Positions 7,684-12,278 of a stretch of DNA of 12,278 nt are shown one piece after another. Position numbers and translations under genes: made by a program. Within the stretch, counting starts at the first letter, position 1, and each line of letters starts with the position of its first letter. The notes under the pieces are model-generated. The model did not search any database. It was not told where the DNA came from and saw nothing but the letters and a program-made list of their open reading frames with translations. Origin of the DNA: Dethiothermospora halolimnae (GTDB lineage Bacteria > Bacillota > Clostridia > Tissierellales > VENL01); assembly GCF_037577855.1 (NCBI RefSeq), contig NZ_JBAKFX010000080.1:1-12278 (forward strand), written 5' to 3'.

Positions 7684-7712
7684 TTTTTATTAAGTAGGTA
7701 ATAATATATACT
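7684..7712 (+). promoter_or_regulatory. weak candidate promoter for the DUF421 gene
   Basis: A TATACT -10 (7707-7712) lies 17 nt from a poor -35 (TTTTTA, 7684-7689). It is the best plus-strand candidate before the gene and would give a ~35-nt leader. The -35 match is weak, so confidence is low. Confidence 0.35.
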
Positions 7713-7752
7713 GTTTAAAAATAATATTTAGCGAAAGATAGGAGTCCTTAAT

Positions 7753-8424
7753 ATGATTGTAATCTTAATTAGAACATTAATATTATATATATTTGTATTA
7801 ATTAGTATTAGGTTAATGGGTAAAGGAGAATTAGCTGAAATGCAGCCCTTCGAACTGGTAGTTATATTAATGATAGCAGAACTGGCAGTTCTCCCCATGG
7901 AAAACTTAGGTGTTCCTCTTATAAATGGATTTGTGGCAATAGCTACCCTTTTATTCATTCAAATTTTAATTTCCCTATTAAATTTAAAAAGTCAAAAGCT
8001 CAGAGGTCTTATATGTGGTAAACCTAGTATATTAATTCATAATGGTAAAATCAATGAGAAAGAATTAAAAAAATTAAGAGTAAATATAAATGATTTAGCA
8101 GAGCAAATTCGTTCTAAAGGGTATCCCCATATGGATGATATAGAATATGCAATATTAGAAACAAATGGAGACTTAAGTGTAATTCCAAAGGTAGATAAAT
8201 CTCCTGCTACTTTAGAAGATCTAAATATAAAGGGTAAGTCAAATGGACTCCCCGTATCCCTTATAATAGATGGCAATATTCTTATAGATAATTTAAAAAA
8301 ATTCTCTATAGAAAAACAATGGCTTTTATCACAGCTAAAAACTAAAAATATAACAGATGTCAGTAAAGTACTTTTTGCATACATAGATAATAACAAAGAA
8401 TTATTTGTTCAAGAAAAACAATAG
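7753..8424 (+). CDS. DUF421 (YetF-type) membrane protein
   Basis: A 223-aa inner-membrane protein of the DUF421/YetF family, whose biochemical role is not firmly known. Hydrophobic segments at about 3-21, 33-50 and 57-77 precede a cytoplasmic soluble part. Family motifs are IRLMGKGELAEMQPFELVV (19-37), GKPSILIHNGKI (89-100), the RSKGYPHMDDIEYAILETNG stretch (120-139), and a repeated Ile/Leu-rich half towards the C-terminus. ATG at 7753 has ATAGGAG 8 nt upstream. The gene is divergent from polA and is followed after 19 nt by the DUF4363 gene, with which it is probably co-transcribed; the two families often neighbour each other in clostridia. Confidence 0.9.
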   Translation: MIVILIRTLILYIFVLISIRLMGKGELAEMQPFELVVILMIAELAVLPMENLGVPLINGFVAIATLLFIQILISLLNLKSQKLRGLICGKPSILIHNGKINEKELKKLRVNINDLAEQIRSKGYPHMDDIEYAILETNGDLSVIPKVDKSPATLEDLNIKGKSNGLPVSLIIDGNILIDNLKKFSIEKQWLLSQLKTKNITDVSKVLFAYIDNNKELFVQEKQ

Positions 8425-8443
8425 TTTATATGGAGGCAATTTT

Positions 8444-8824
8444 ATGAAAACATATATTGTAACCTTTGCTATTATTCTTTTGATAATAGTAGGGTGGTTT
8501 ATAATTTTCGATAAGGTAGAATACCACTGTGAAAGTGCAAATAAATCTTTAAATAAAGTAATATCCCATATAGATAATAATAATTGGAATGATGCTAAAA
8601 AAGAATTTGATAAAGTAACAGATAAATGGAGTGATATTCGATCAAGTTGGAGCATCCTCCTAGATCATCATGAAATTGACAATATAGATTTATCTATGGC
8701 TAAAACTAATAAATATGTTTCATCAAAAAACCCTTCCCTCTCTTTAGCAGAAATTGAAGTGTTAAAAAAGTTATTTAATATAGTTAAGGAAAATGAAGCT
8801 TTAACTTTAACTAATATATTATAG
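8444..8824 (+). CDS. DUF4363 family protein
   Basis: 126 aa, no known activity. One N-terminal membrane segment (about 4-21, ending in GWFIIF) precedes a helical domain with conserved Trp residues in NNNWNDAKKEFD, DKWSDIRSSW, then LLDHHEIDNIDLSMAKT, typical of DUF4363. The domain probably faces outward. ATG at 8444 is chosen because GGAGG lies 7 nt upstream; a longer reading frame from 8405 lacks a ribosome binding site and would overlap the DUF421 stop. It likely works with, or is regulated alongside, the DUF421 protein. No terminator is visible after it. Confidence 0.85.
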   Translation: MKTYIVTFAIILLIIVGWFIIFDKVEYHCESANKSLNKVISHIDNNNWNDAKKEFDKVTDKWSDIRSSWSILLDHHEIDNIDLSMAKTNKYVSSKNPSLSLAEIEVLKKLFNIVKENEALTLTNIL

Positions 8825-8845
8825 TATTTGGTTGCTACAAATTTA

Positions 8846-8873
8846 TTGTATATAATGTACCATATGCTATAAT
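8846..8873 (+). promoter_or_regulatory. promoter of the small secreted-protein gene
   Basis: -35 TTGTAT (8846-8851), 16-nt spacer, -10 TATAAT (8868-8873) preceded by TG in the extended -10 position (8865-8866). The predicted start is about 10-13 nt before the ATG, a very short leader. Confidence 0.7.
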
Positions 8874-8892
8874 GTAAATAAAAAGGAGAAAA

Positions 8893-9381
8893 ATGCCTAT
8901 GGAGAAACTGTGTATTTCGTTGTTTATATTCATGTTAATGTTTAATAACGGTTTATATTTTAATGAGTGGGAAGATCATTCCAATAAGGCTAATGTAGAA
9001 GTAATTGCTTTAGATATGTCTTCAGTAAATAATCTAATGGCTAAAGATAATGATGTAACAAAAGTATGCTTAAGGATTAGTAAAAAGGTTCCTATTAAAA
9101 TTGATGGAGTAGAAAAGAAAGATGCTTATATAGAACCTCAATTCTATGCTACTATACACGATAAAGAAAATGGTGGAATTTCTGTTTATGATGTGAAAAA
9201 AAACTCTCCTAAGAGTAACTATTGTAATATTCGTGATTATAGCTTTGAAAAATTAAGCTCAGTTATGTATCGAACAACTATTGATTTTTTTACTGATAAT
9301 GCAGATGGCCATTATTCAGATAGTATGGAAGTAACATTTATTATTAATGGTATTAATGATGTAGACGTTAATGTAGTGTAG
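8893..9381 (+). CDS. unrecognised small exported protein
   Basis: 162 aa; I do not recognise a family. The N-terminus (about 5-22) is hydrophobic after a Lys, like a signal peptide or anchor; there is no lipobox. The mature part is hydrophilic, rich in Asp, Asn, Lys and beta-branched residues, with alternating patterns suggesting a beta-rich fold (VTKVCLRISKKVPIKI, QFYATIHD, DSMEVTFIING). Its isolated Cys residues (7, 59, 111) give no metal-site pattern. It has its own promoter (8846-8873), a ribosome binding site AAGGAG, and a strong terminator 10 nt after the stop. ATG at 8893 sits 4 nt and ATG at 8899 sits 10 nt from the site, so either may be used. It looks like a stand-alone gene convergent with the tRNA array. 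Confidence 0.75.
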   Translation: MPMEKLCISLFIFMLMFNNGLYFNEWEDHSNKANVEVIALDMSSVNNLMAKDNDVTKVCLRISKKVPIKIDGVEKKDAYIEPQFYATIHDKENGGISVYDVKKNSPKSNYCNIRDYSFEKLSSVMYRTTIDFFTDNADGHYSDSMEVTFIINGINDVDVNVV

Positions 9382-9391
9382 TAATTAATGT

Positions 9392-9444
9392 AAAAAGACT
9401 TTTGAAATTATTGCCAATAATTTTAAAAGTCTTTTTCTTTTTTT
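9392..9444 (+). terminator. long Rho-independent terminator after the exported-protein gene
   Basis: 21-bp arms (9392-9412 and 9416-9436, one G-U pair) surround a GCC loop, followed by C and seven T residues (9438-9444). On the minus strand the stem also ends in a T-run, so it may act in both directions at this convergent junction. Confidence 0.92.
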
Positions 9445-9452
9445 CAAACAAC

Positions 9453-9493
9453 AAAAAAATAGAGGGCCGGCATCTCGCTTCAACCCTCTATTT
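9453..9493 (-). terminator. terminator of the 5S-tRNA array
   Basis: On the minus strand AAATAGAGGG (9493-9484) pairs with CCCTCTATTT (9466-9457) around a 17-nt loop and continues into a T-run (9459-9453). It lies 14 nt after the CCA of tRNA-Arg, the last gene of the array. Confidence 0.85.
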
Positions 9494-9507
9494 CTCTATA
9501 TTCTATT

Positions 9508-9584
9508 TGGTGCGCCCACGAGGACTCGAACCCCGAACCTTCTGATTCGTAGTCAGACACTCTATCCAGTTGAGCTATGAGCGC
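9508..9584 (-). tRNA. tRNA-Arg (anticodon ACG)
   Basis: 77 nt. Acceptor GCGCTCA/TGGGCGC (one G-U), discriminator A, CCA encoded. Anticodon loop CTACGAA gives ACG, whose A34 is expected to be deaminated to inosine to read CGN codons. Last gene of the array, 7 nt after tRNA-Cys. Confidence 0.96.
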
Positions 9585-9591
9585 TAATATT

Positions 9592-9666
9592 TGGAGGCGG
9601 CACCCAGATTCGAACTGGGGAATAAAGGATTTGCAGTCCTCTGCCTTACCACTTGGCTATGCCGCC
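9592..9666 (-). tRNA. tRNA-Cys (anticodon GCA)
   Basis: 75 nt. Acceptor GGCGGCA/TGCCGCC, discriminator U, CCA encoded; anticodon loop CTGCAAA gives GCA. Its first 25 nt are duplicated upstream at 9770-9794 by the R2-A element. Confidence 0.96.
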
Positions 9667-9795
9667 ATATCTAATTATATTATATGCTAAATACCTAACC
9701 CGTTGACTAAATTCACAACTAAGCGACTATCACAATTCTTGAAAAGCATAAGAATTGGATATCTGCTTATGCCTTACCACTTGGCTATGCCGCCA
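9667..9795 (-). repeat. R2-A: structured insertion with duplicated tRNA-Cys 5' half
   Basis: A partial tRNA-Cys copy (9770-9794, nt 1-25 of the gene, no 3' half) is followed on the minus strand by a ~102-nt module and then the full tRNA-Cys. The direct repeat is 26 bp with one flanking base. The module starts with TAAGCAG, forms a CAATTCTT/AAGAATTG hairpin inside an outer TAAGC/GCTTA stem, and ends in ~50 nt of AT-rich DNA. Removing the module and one repeat restores a 12-nt Gln-Cys spacer, as elsewhere in the array. Confidence 0.75.
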
Positions 9796-9806
9796 AAATA
9801 AAAAAA

Positions 9807-9882
9807 TGGCTGGGACGGCAGGACTCGAACCTACGCATGCTAGAGTCAAAGTCTAGTGCCTTACCGACTTGGCGACGTCCCA
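9807..9882 (-). tRNA. tRNA-Gln (anticodon TTG)
   Basis: 76 nt. Acceptor TGGGACG/CGTCCCA with discriminator G, CCA encoded; anticodon loop CTTTGAC gives UUG. The U1-A72 acceptor start is typical of bacterial tRNA-Gln. Confidence 0.96.
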
Positions 9883-9902
9883 ACAACTATATAAATTATA
9901 AA

Positions 9903-9980
9903 TGGGGTGAATAATGGGAGTCGAACCCATGACCTCCAGAGCCACAATCTGGCGCTCTAACCAACTGAGCTATACCCACC
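9903..9980 (-). tRNA. tRNA-His (anticodon GTG)
   Basis: 78 nt including the extra 5' G(-1) at 9980, which faces C73, the histidine identity pair. Acceptor GTGGGTA/TATTCAC with two G-U pairs, CCA encoded; anticodon loop TTGTGGC gives GUG. Confidence 0.95.
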
Positions 9981-9998
9981 ACGTTTTTTTCGTTTCTA

Positions 9999-10072
9999 TG
10001 GAGCGGGTGAAGGGAATCGAACCCTCGCGACTGGCTTGGAAGGCCAGGGCTCTACCACTGAGCTACACCCGC
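9999..10072 (-). tRNA. tRNA-Gly (anticodon TCC)
   Basis: 74 nt. Acceptor GCGGGTG/CACCCGC, discriminator U, CCA encoded; anticodon loop CTTCCAA gives UCC. Its 5' end (nt 1-20) is duplicated at 10177-10196 by R2-B. Confidence 0.96.
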
Positions 10073-10201
10073 ATATTTCCTGTATTTTTACATGTATCTA
10101 ACTAACGGTGACACCCAGCTTTTCCTAACTAAGCGATTCACACCAAATCGAAAAGACGATTTGGGTTCTCTGCTTATACCACTGAGCTACACCCGCATAT
10201 T
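10073..10201 (-). repeat. R2-B: structured insertion with duplicated tRNA-Gly(UCC) 5' half
   Basis: Positions 10053-10076 recur exactly at 10177-10200 (offset 124 bp). With one more matching base the direct repeat is 25 bp, covering tRNA nt 1-20 plus the leader AATAT. Between the copies is a ~99-nt module: TAAGCAG, a CCAAATCG/CGATTTGG hairpin with a TCTTTT loop, an outer TAAGC/GCTTA stem, then ~52 nt. Removing it leaves a ~4-nt spacer between the two Gly tRNAs. Confidence 0.78.
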
Positions 10202-10275
10202 GGAGCGGAAGACGAGATTCGAACTCGCGACCCTCGCCTTGGCAAGGCGATGCTCTACCACTGAGCCACTTCCGC
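10201..10275 (-). tRNA. tRNA-Gly (anticodon GCC)
   Basis: 75 nt. Acceptor GCGGAAG/CTTCCGC, discriminator U, CCA encoded; anticodon loop TTGCCAA gives GCC. Together with the UCC tRNA it covers the glycine box. Confidence 0.96.
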
Positions 10276-10282
10276 ACACTAA

Positions 10283-10391
10283 CTGCTGTCAGAATTCTAA
10301 ATTGTAAATTACAAATTCTAAATTATTTAATCTGCGAAGCAGATTTTTTATTGCTTTTCATTTATAATTTAAAATTTACAATTTGTAATTG
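10283..10391. repeat. R1-1: AT-rich palindromic spacer repeat
   Basis: First of five related units in the array. In plus orientation: a small hairpin (CTG-CTGT-CAG), AT-rich arm, central AATCTGC-GAA-GCAGATT hairpin (10329-10345), T-run, then a second AT-rich arm ending in AATTTGTAATTG that is partly complementary to the first. It lies 7 nt from the 5' end of tRNA-Gly(GCC). Confidence 0.8.
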
Positions 10392-10397
10392 TCTTTT

Positions 10398-10483
10398 TGG
10401 TGGAGGGGACTGGATTCGAACCAGTGAAAGCAATGCTAACGGATTTACAGTCCGTCCCCTTTGGCCAACTCGGGAACCCCTCC
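10398..10483 (-). tRNA. tRNA-Tyr (anticodon GTA)
   Basis: 86-nt class II tRNA with a long variable arm. Acceptor GGAGGGG/CCCCTCC, discriminator A, CCA encoded; anticodon loop CTGTAAA gives GUA. Confidence 0.96.
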
Positions 10484-10487
10484 AAAA

Positions 10488-10599
10488 CCGACTTCGTCGG
10501 AATTTAAAATTCTAAATTACAAATTCTAAATTATTTGATCTGCGAAGCAGATTTTTTATTGCCTTTCATTTATAATTTAAAATTTACAATTCACAATTG
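10488..10599. repeat. R1-2: AT-rich palindromic spacer repeat
   Basis: Same architecture as R1-1, starting with a CCGAC-TTC-GTCGG hairpin (10488-10500) that lies 4 nt from the 5' end of tRNA-Tyr. The central GATCTGC-GAA-GCAGATT hairpin and both AT-rich arms are conserved. The hairpin sequence next to the tRNA differs from the other copies but pairs perfectly. Confidence 0.8.
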
Positions 10600-10606
10600 C
10601 ATTTTA

Positions 10607-10682
<76 letters not shown>

Positions 10683-10806
10683 ACAAATTATTCTATTTAA
10701 CTTTTCACTTAACTTGCTATCCGTAACTCCTTAACTAAGCGACTCACACCAAATCAAAAAGAAGATTTGGGTTCCCTGCTTATACCAATTGAGCTATGCC
10801 AGCACA
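10683..10806 (-). repeat. R2-C: structured insertion with duplicated tRNA-Thr 5' half
   Basis: Positions 10662-10685 recur at 10783-10806 (offset 121 bp, one mismatch): a 24-bp direct repeat covering tRNA nt 1-20 plus TGT. The ~97-nt module between has TAAGCAG, a CCAAATC/GATTTGG hairpin with a TTCTTTTT loop, an outer TAAGC/GCTTA stem and a 50-nt tail. It closely matches R2-B in the core but not in the tail. Confidence 0.78.
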
Positions 10807-10808
10807 GA

Positions 10809-10908
10809 CTGTCTTACAGACAGAATTTTAAATTGTAAATTAGCCAATCTGCGAAGCAGATTGATTTTTGTTTTTCATTTATAATTTAAAATTTACAATT
10901 TGTAATTG
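10809..10908. repeat. R1-3: AT-rich palindromic spacer repeat
   Basis: Starts with CTGTC-TTACA-GACAG (10809-10823), then a shortened first AT-rich arm, the AATCTGC-GAA-GCAGATT hairpin, and the conserved second arm. The hairpin is 5 nt from the duplicated tRNA-Thr 5' half, not from the full tRNA-Thr, which implies R1 was there before R2-C. Confidence 0.8.
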
Positions 10909-10914
10909 TTTCTA

Positions 10915-10991
10915 TGGCGACCTGGAAGGGACTCGAACCCTCGACCTCCAGCGTGACAGGCTGGCATTCTAACCAACTGAACTACCAGGCC
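10915..10991 (-). tRNA. tRNA-Asp (anticodon GTC)
   Basis: 77 nt. Acceptor GGCCTGG/CCAGGTC (one G-U), discriminator G, CCA encoded; anticodon loop CTGTCAC gives GUC. Confidence 0.96.
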
Positions 10992-10996
10992 AGGAA

Positions 10997-11109
10997 CCAA
11001 CTATCGTTGGAATTTTAAATTCTAAATTACAAATTTAAAATGTCTAATCTACGAAGCAGATTGTTTTTTTGTCTTTCATTTATAATTTAAAATTTACAAT
11101 TTGTAATTA
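10997..11109. repeat. R1-4: AT-rich palindromic spacer repeat
   Basis: Starts with CCAAC-TATC-GTTGG (10997-11010), 5 nt from the tRNA-Asp 5' end. The central hairpin is slightly decayed (AATCTAC-GAA-GCAGATT, one C-A mismatch). The second AT-rich arm is intact. Confidence 0.8.
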
Positions 11110-11115
11110 CTTTTA

Positions 11116-11191
11116 TGGTGGGCGCAGCAGGGCTCGAACCTACGACCCCCTGCTTGTAAGGCAGGTGCTCTCCCAGCTGAGCTATGCGCCC
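11116..11191 (-). tRNA. tRNA-Val (anticodon TAC)
   Basis: 76 nt. Acceptor GGGCGCA/TGCGCCC, discriminator A, CCA encoded; anticodon loop CTTACAA gives UAC. It follows tRNA-Glu by 8 nt. Confidence 0.96.
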
Positions 11192-11199
11192 CTATTTAT

Positions 11200-11274
11200 T
11201 GGTGACCCTACCGGGACTCGAACCCGGGTTACCGCCGTGAAAGGGCGGTGTCTTAACCGCTTGACCATAGGGCC
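11200..11274 (-). tRNA. tRNA-Glu (anticodon TTC)
   Basis: 75 nt. Acceptor GGCCCTA/TAGGGTC (one G-U), discriminator A, CCA encoded; anticodon loop CTTTCAC gives UUC. Confidence 0.96.
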
Positions 11275-11362
11275 ATAAAAACTGGTGCAGTGTACAATTA
11301 ATACGGTTTCAAACATTCTTTTCTTTCCTGTACATTGCTCCCTGTACTCTGTACTGTATTTC
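11275..11362. other. 88-nt Met-Glu tRNA spacer with repeated TGTAC words
   Basis: The only long spacer in the array without R1 or R2. In plus orientation it holds TGTAC four times, at the left edge and in a cluster near the right, with an AGTGTACAAT/TGTACATT partial inverted match. No gene, promoter or terminator is convincing. It may be a decayed repeat of another kind. Confidence 0.45.
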
Positions 11363-11439
11363 TGGTAGCGGCGAACGGAATCGAACCGCTGACACTGCGG
11401 GTATGAACCGCATGCTCTAGCCATCTGAGCTACGCCGCC
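11363..11439 (-). tRNA. tRNA-Met, elongator (anticodon CAT)
   Basis: 77 nt. Acceptor GGCGGCG/CGCCGCT region with discriminator A and encoded CCA; anticodon loop TTCATAC gives CAU. It closely resembles the Bacillus elongator tRNA-Met. It lacks the initiator features seen in the neighbouring gene and does not resemble the lysidine-type tRNA-Ile2. Confidence 0.88.
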
Positions 11440-11457
11440 ATAAAAACTCATTTTTAA

Positions 11458-11533
<76 letters not shown>

Positions 11534-11538
11534 ACATA

Positions 11539-11654
11539 CTATCCTGCGGATAGAATTTTAAATTGTAAATTACAAATTTTAAATTACCTAACCTGCGAAG
11601 CAGATTGCTTTTTTTGCTTTTCATTTATAATTTAAAATTTACAATTTGTAATTG
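11539..11654. repeat. R1-5: AT-rich palindromic spacer repeat
   Basis: Starts with CTATCC-TGC-GGATAG (11539-11553), 5 nt from the fMet 5' end. Then the first AT-rich arm, a slightly decayed AACCTGC-GAA-GCAGATT hairpin, T-run and the conserved second arm. Confidence 0.8.
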
Positions 11655-11661
11655 TATTTCT

Positions 11662-11751
11662 TGGTGCCGGGGACCGGAATCGAACCGGTACGGTCGTATA
11701 AGGACCGCAGGATTTTAAGTCCTGTGCGTCTGCCAGTTCCGCCACCCCGGC
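11662..11751 (-). tRNA. tRNA-Leu (anticodon TAA)
   Basis: 90-nt class II tRNA with a long variable arm. Acceptor GCCGGGG/CCCCGGC, discriminator A, CCA encoded; anticodon loop CTTAAAA gives UAA. Confidence 0.96.
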
Positions 11752-11765
11752 GGATATTTAATTAG

Positions 11766-11840
11766 TGGCTCTCGGGGTGGGACTCGAACCCACAGCCTAC
11801 CGGTTAACAGCCGGTTGCTCCACCATTGAGCTACCCAAGA
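11766..11840 (-). tRNA. tRNA-Asn (anticodon GTT)
   Basis: 75 nt. Acceptor TCTTGGG/CCCGAGA, discriminator G, CCA encoded; anticodon loop CTGTTAA gives GUU. First tRNA of the array, 11 nt after the 5S rRNA. Confidence 0.95.
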
Positions 11841-11851
11841 ACACTTTCCAA

Positions 11852-11967
11852 TCTGGCAACGACCTACTCTCCCAGGCAGTTGCCCGCCAAGTACCATCGG
11901 CGCTGGAGGACTTTACTACTGTGTTCGGTATGGAAACAGGTGTGGCCCCTCCGCCATTGTTACCAGA
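11852..11967 (-). rRNA. 5S rRNA
   Basis: About 116 nt. On the minus strand it starts TCTGGTAACAATGGCGGAGG and ends GTCGTTGCCAGA, with terminal pairing TCTGG/CCAGA. The conserved CCATACCGAACAC and GATGGTACT blocks of 5S rRNA are present. It is followed directly by tRNA-Asn. Confidence 0.97.
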
Positions 11968-11972
11968 TTAAA

Positions 11973-12012
11973 ATGACAACCCAAATCTTCGATTTGATGT
12001 TAGTCACTCACT
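11973..12012 (+). repeat. possible inverted R2-like core upstream of 5S
   Basis: Read on the plus strand, AACCCAAATCTTC then GATTTG then TGTTAGTCACT matches the R2-C core (AACCCAAATCTTC, GATTTG, TGTGAGTCGCT) minus five loop T residues. The orientation is opposite to the other R2 copies and there is no tRNA duplication beside it. It could be a related hairpin by descent or a chance match. Confidence 0.4.
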
Positions 12013-12058
12013 CAACTCAAGTCGAGTTTTAAACTCTATCGCCTTAGCGACAAGATAT

Positions 12059-12087
12059 ATAATATCACATAATGTCGAACTTGTCAA
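12059..12087 (-). promoter_or_regulatory. strong promoter between 23S and 5S rRNA
   Basis: On the minus strand: -35 TTGACA (12087-12082), 17-nt spacer, -10 TATTAT (12064-12059). The -35 and spacing are perfect and the -10 matches at 5 of 6. The ~85-nt leader to 5S carries small hairpins (TCGC/GCGA, GAGTT/AACTC, CAAATC/GATTTG). It should drive 5S and the 15-tRNA array independently of the rRNA promoter. Confidence 0.8.
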
Positions 12088-12148
12088 TACTTTTTAGTGG
12101 ATTTTTTTCTTCATTAATCTCTCCACTCTCAATTCTCAACTTTCCTCT

Positions 12149-12168
12149 AAAAAAGTGTTTTGCACTTT
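12149..12168 (-). terminator. terminator-like hairpin after 23S rRNA
   Basis: On the minus strand AAAGTG-CAAAA-CACTTT runs into further T residues. It starts about 25 nt after the 23S 3' end and ends ~60 nt before the promoter at 12059-12087. The stem is only 6 bp, so it may be partial or a processing element. Confidence 0.5.
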
Positions 12169-12193
12169 CAAAATTGCACAGTGAATATATATT

Positions 12194-12278
12194 GGTCAAG
12201 CCCTCGACCTATTAGTATCATTAAGCTTAAGACATTACTGCCCTTACACCTATGACCTATCAACCAGATAGTCTTTCT
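12194..12278 (-). rRNA. 23S rRNA, 3' end (partial)
   Basis: On the minus strand the segment ends ACTAATAGGTCGAGGGCTTG then ACC, the conserved 3' terminus of 23S rRNA; only the last ~85 nt are in the window. The 3' end is set at the CTTGACC that pairs with the 23S 5' end in this group. Confidence 0.95.

Noticed and set aside
8037..8655. Minus-strand reading frames opposite the DUF421 and DUF4363 genes
   Set aside because: Shadows of the real plus-strand genes, which have ribosome binding sites and family motifs.
9770..9794. A second tRNA-Cys gene
   Set aside because: Only the 5' 25 nt are present; anticodon arm, T-arm and acceptor 3' strand are missing, so it is a duplicated fragment.
9914..10307. 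Plus-strand reading frames across tRNA genes (GIEPSRLAWKARALPLSYT-like peptides)
   Set aside because: These are translations of antisense tRNA sequence, a well-known source of false hypothetical proteins. They start and end within tRNA genes and repeats.
10329..10350. Plus-strand terminators formed by the R1 central hairpins and their T-runs
   Set aside because: The hairpin plus T-run would work only in the plus direction, where no gene is transcribed through the array. It is treated as part of the repeat.

Overview
The window comes from a low-GC, Gram-positive Clostridia-type bacterium. The evidence is the AT-rich DNA, strong GGAGG-type ribosome binding sites, frequent TTG starts, a Firmicutes-like DNA polymerase I without a proofreading signature, a DUF421/DUF4363 gene pair and the rRNA/tRNA organisation. 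I cannot name a genus from sequence alone; a Tissierellales/Clostridiales-like organism would fit. The stretch lies between two rRNA operons, and nearly everything is transcribed on the minus strand.

Reading in the minus direction from the right end: the last ~85 nt of a 23S rRNA (12194-12278) are followed by a terminator-like hairpin and a perfect TTGACA-17-TATTAT promoter. Then come the 5S rRNA (11852-11967) and an array of 15 tRNA genes (11840 down to 9508): Asn, Leu(UAA), fMet, Met, Glu, Val, Asp, Thr, Tyr, Gly(GCC), Gly(UCC), His, Gln, Cys, Arg. All 15 encode CCA. The array ends at a terminator at 9453-9493. Most tRNA spacers are 7-20 nt. The long ones hold two families of short repeats, plus one odd 88-nt spacer. 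Five ~100-115 bp AT-rich palindromic units (called R1 here) each sit 4-7 nt in front of a tRNA. Three ~100 bp structured units (called R2) appear to be inserted inside the 5' part of tRNA-Cys, tRNA-Gly and tRNA-Thr, each flanked by a 24-26 bp direct repeat of that tRNA's own 5' end.

Facing the array on the plus strand are three small genes: a DUF421 (YetF-type) membrane protein, a DUF4363 protein, and an unrecognised secreted or anchored protein with its own promoter and a long terminator (7753-9445). Divergent from them on the minus strand runs polA-coaE-lytic transglycosylase (7500-3604), with polA and coaE overlapping by 14 nt. This is followed by a nicotinate phosphoribosyltransferase and a family-5 solute-binding lipoprotein (3477-659). 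The functions are replication/repair, the last step of CoA synthesis, cell-wall turnover, NAD salvage and solute capture.

At the left end a solitary tRNA-Leu(GAG) has a promoter whose -35 box lies inside the terminator of the lipoprotein gene. Beyond it, three tandem near-consensus promoters lead into the next rRNA operon, whose 16S 5' end is the first ~15 nt of the window. The most unusual content is the R2 family: insertion-like duplications of tRNA 5' halves around a small module whose hairpin changes sequence but keeps its pairing.
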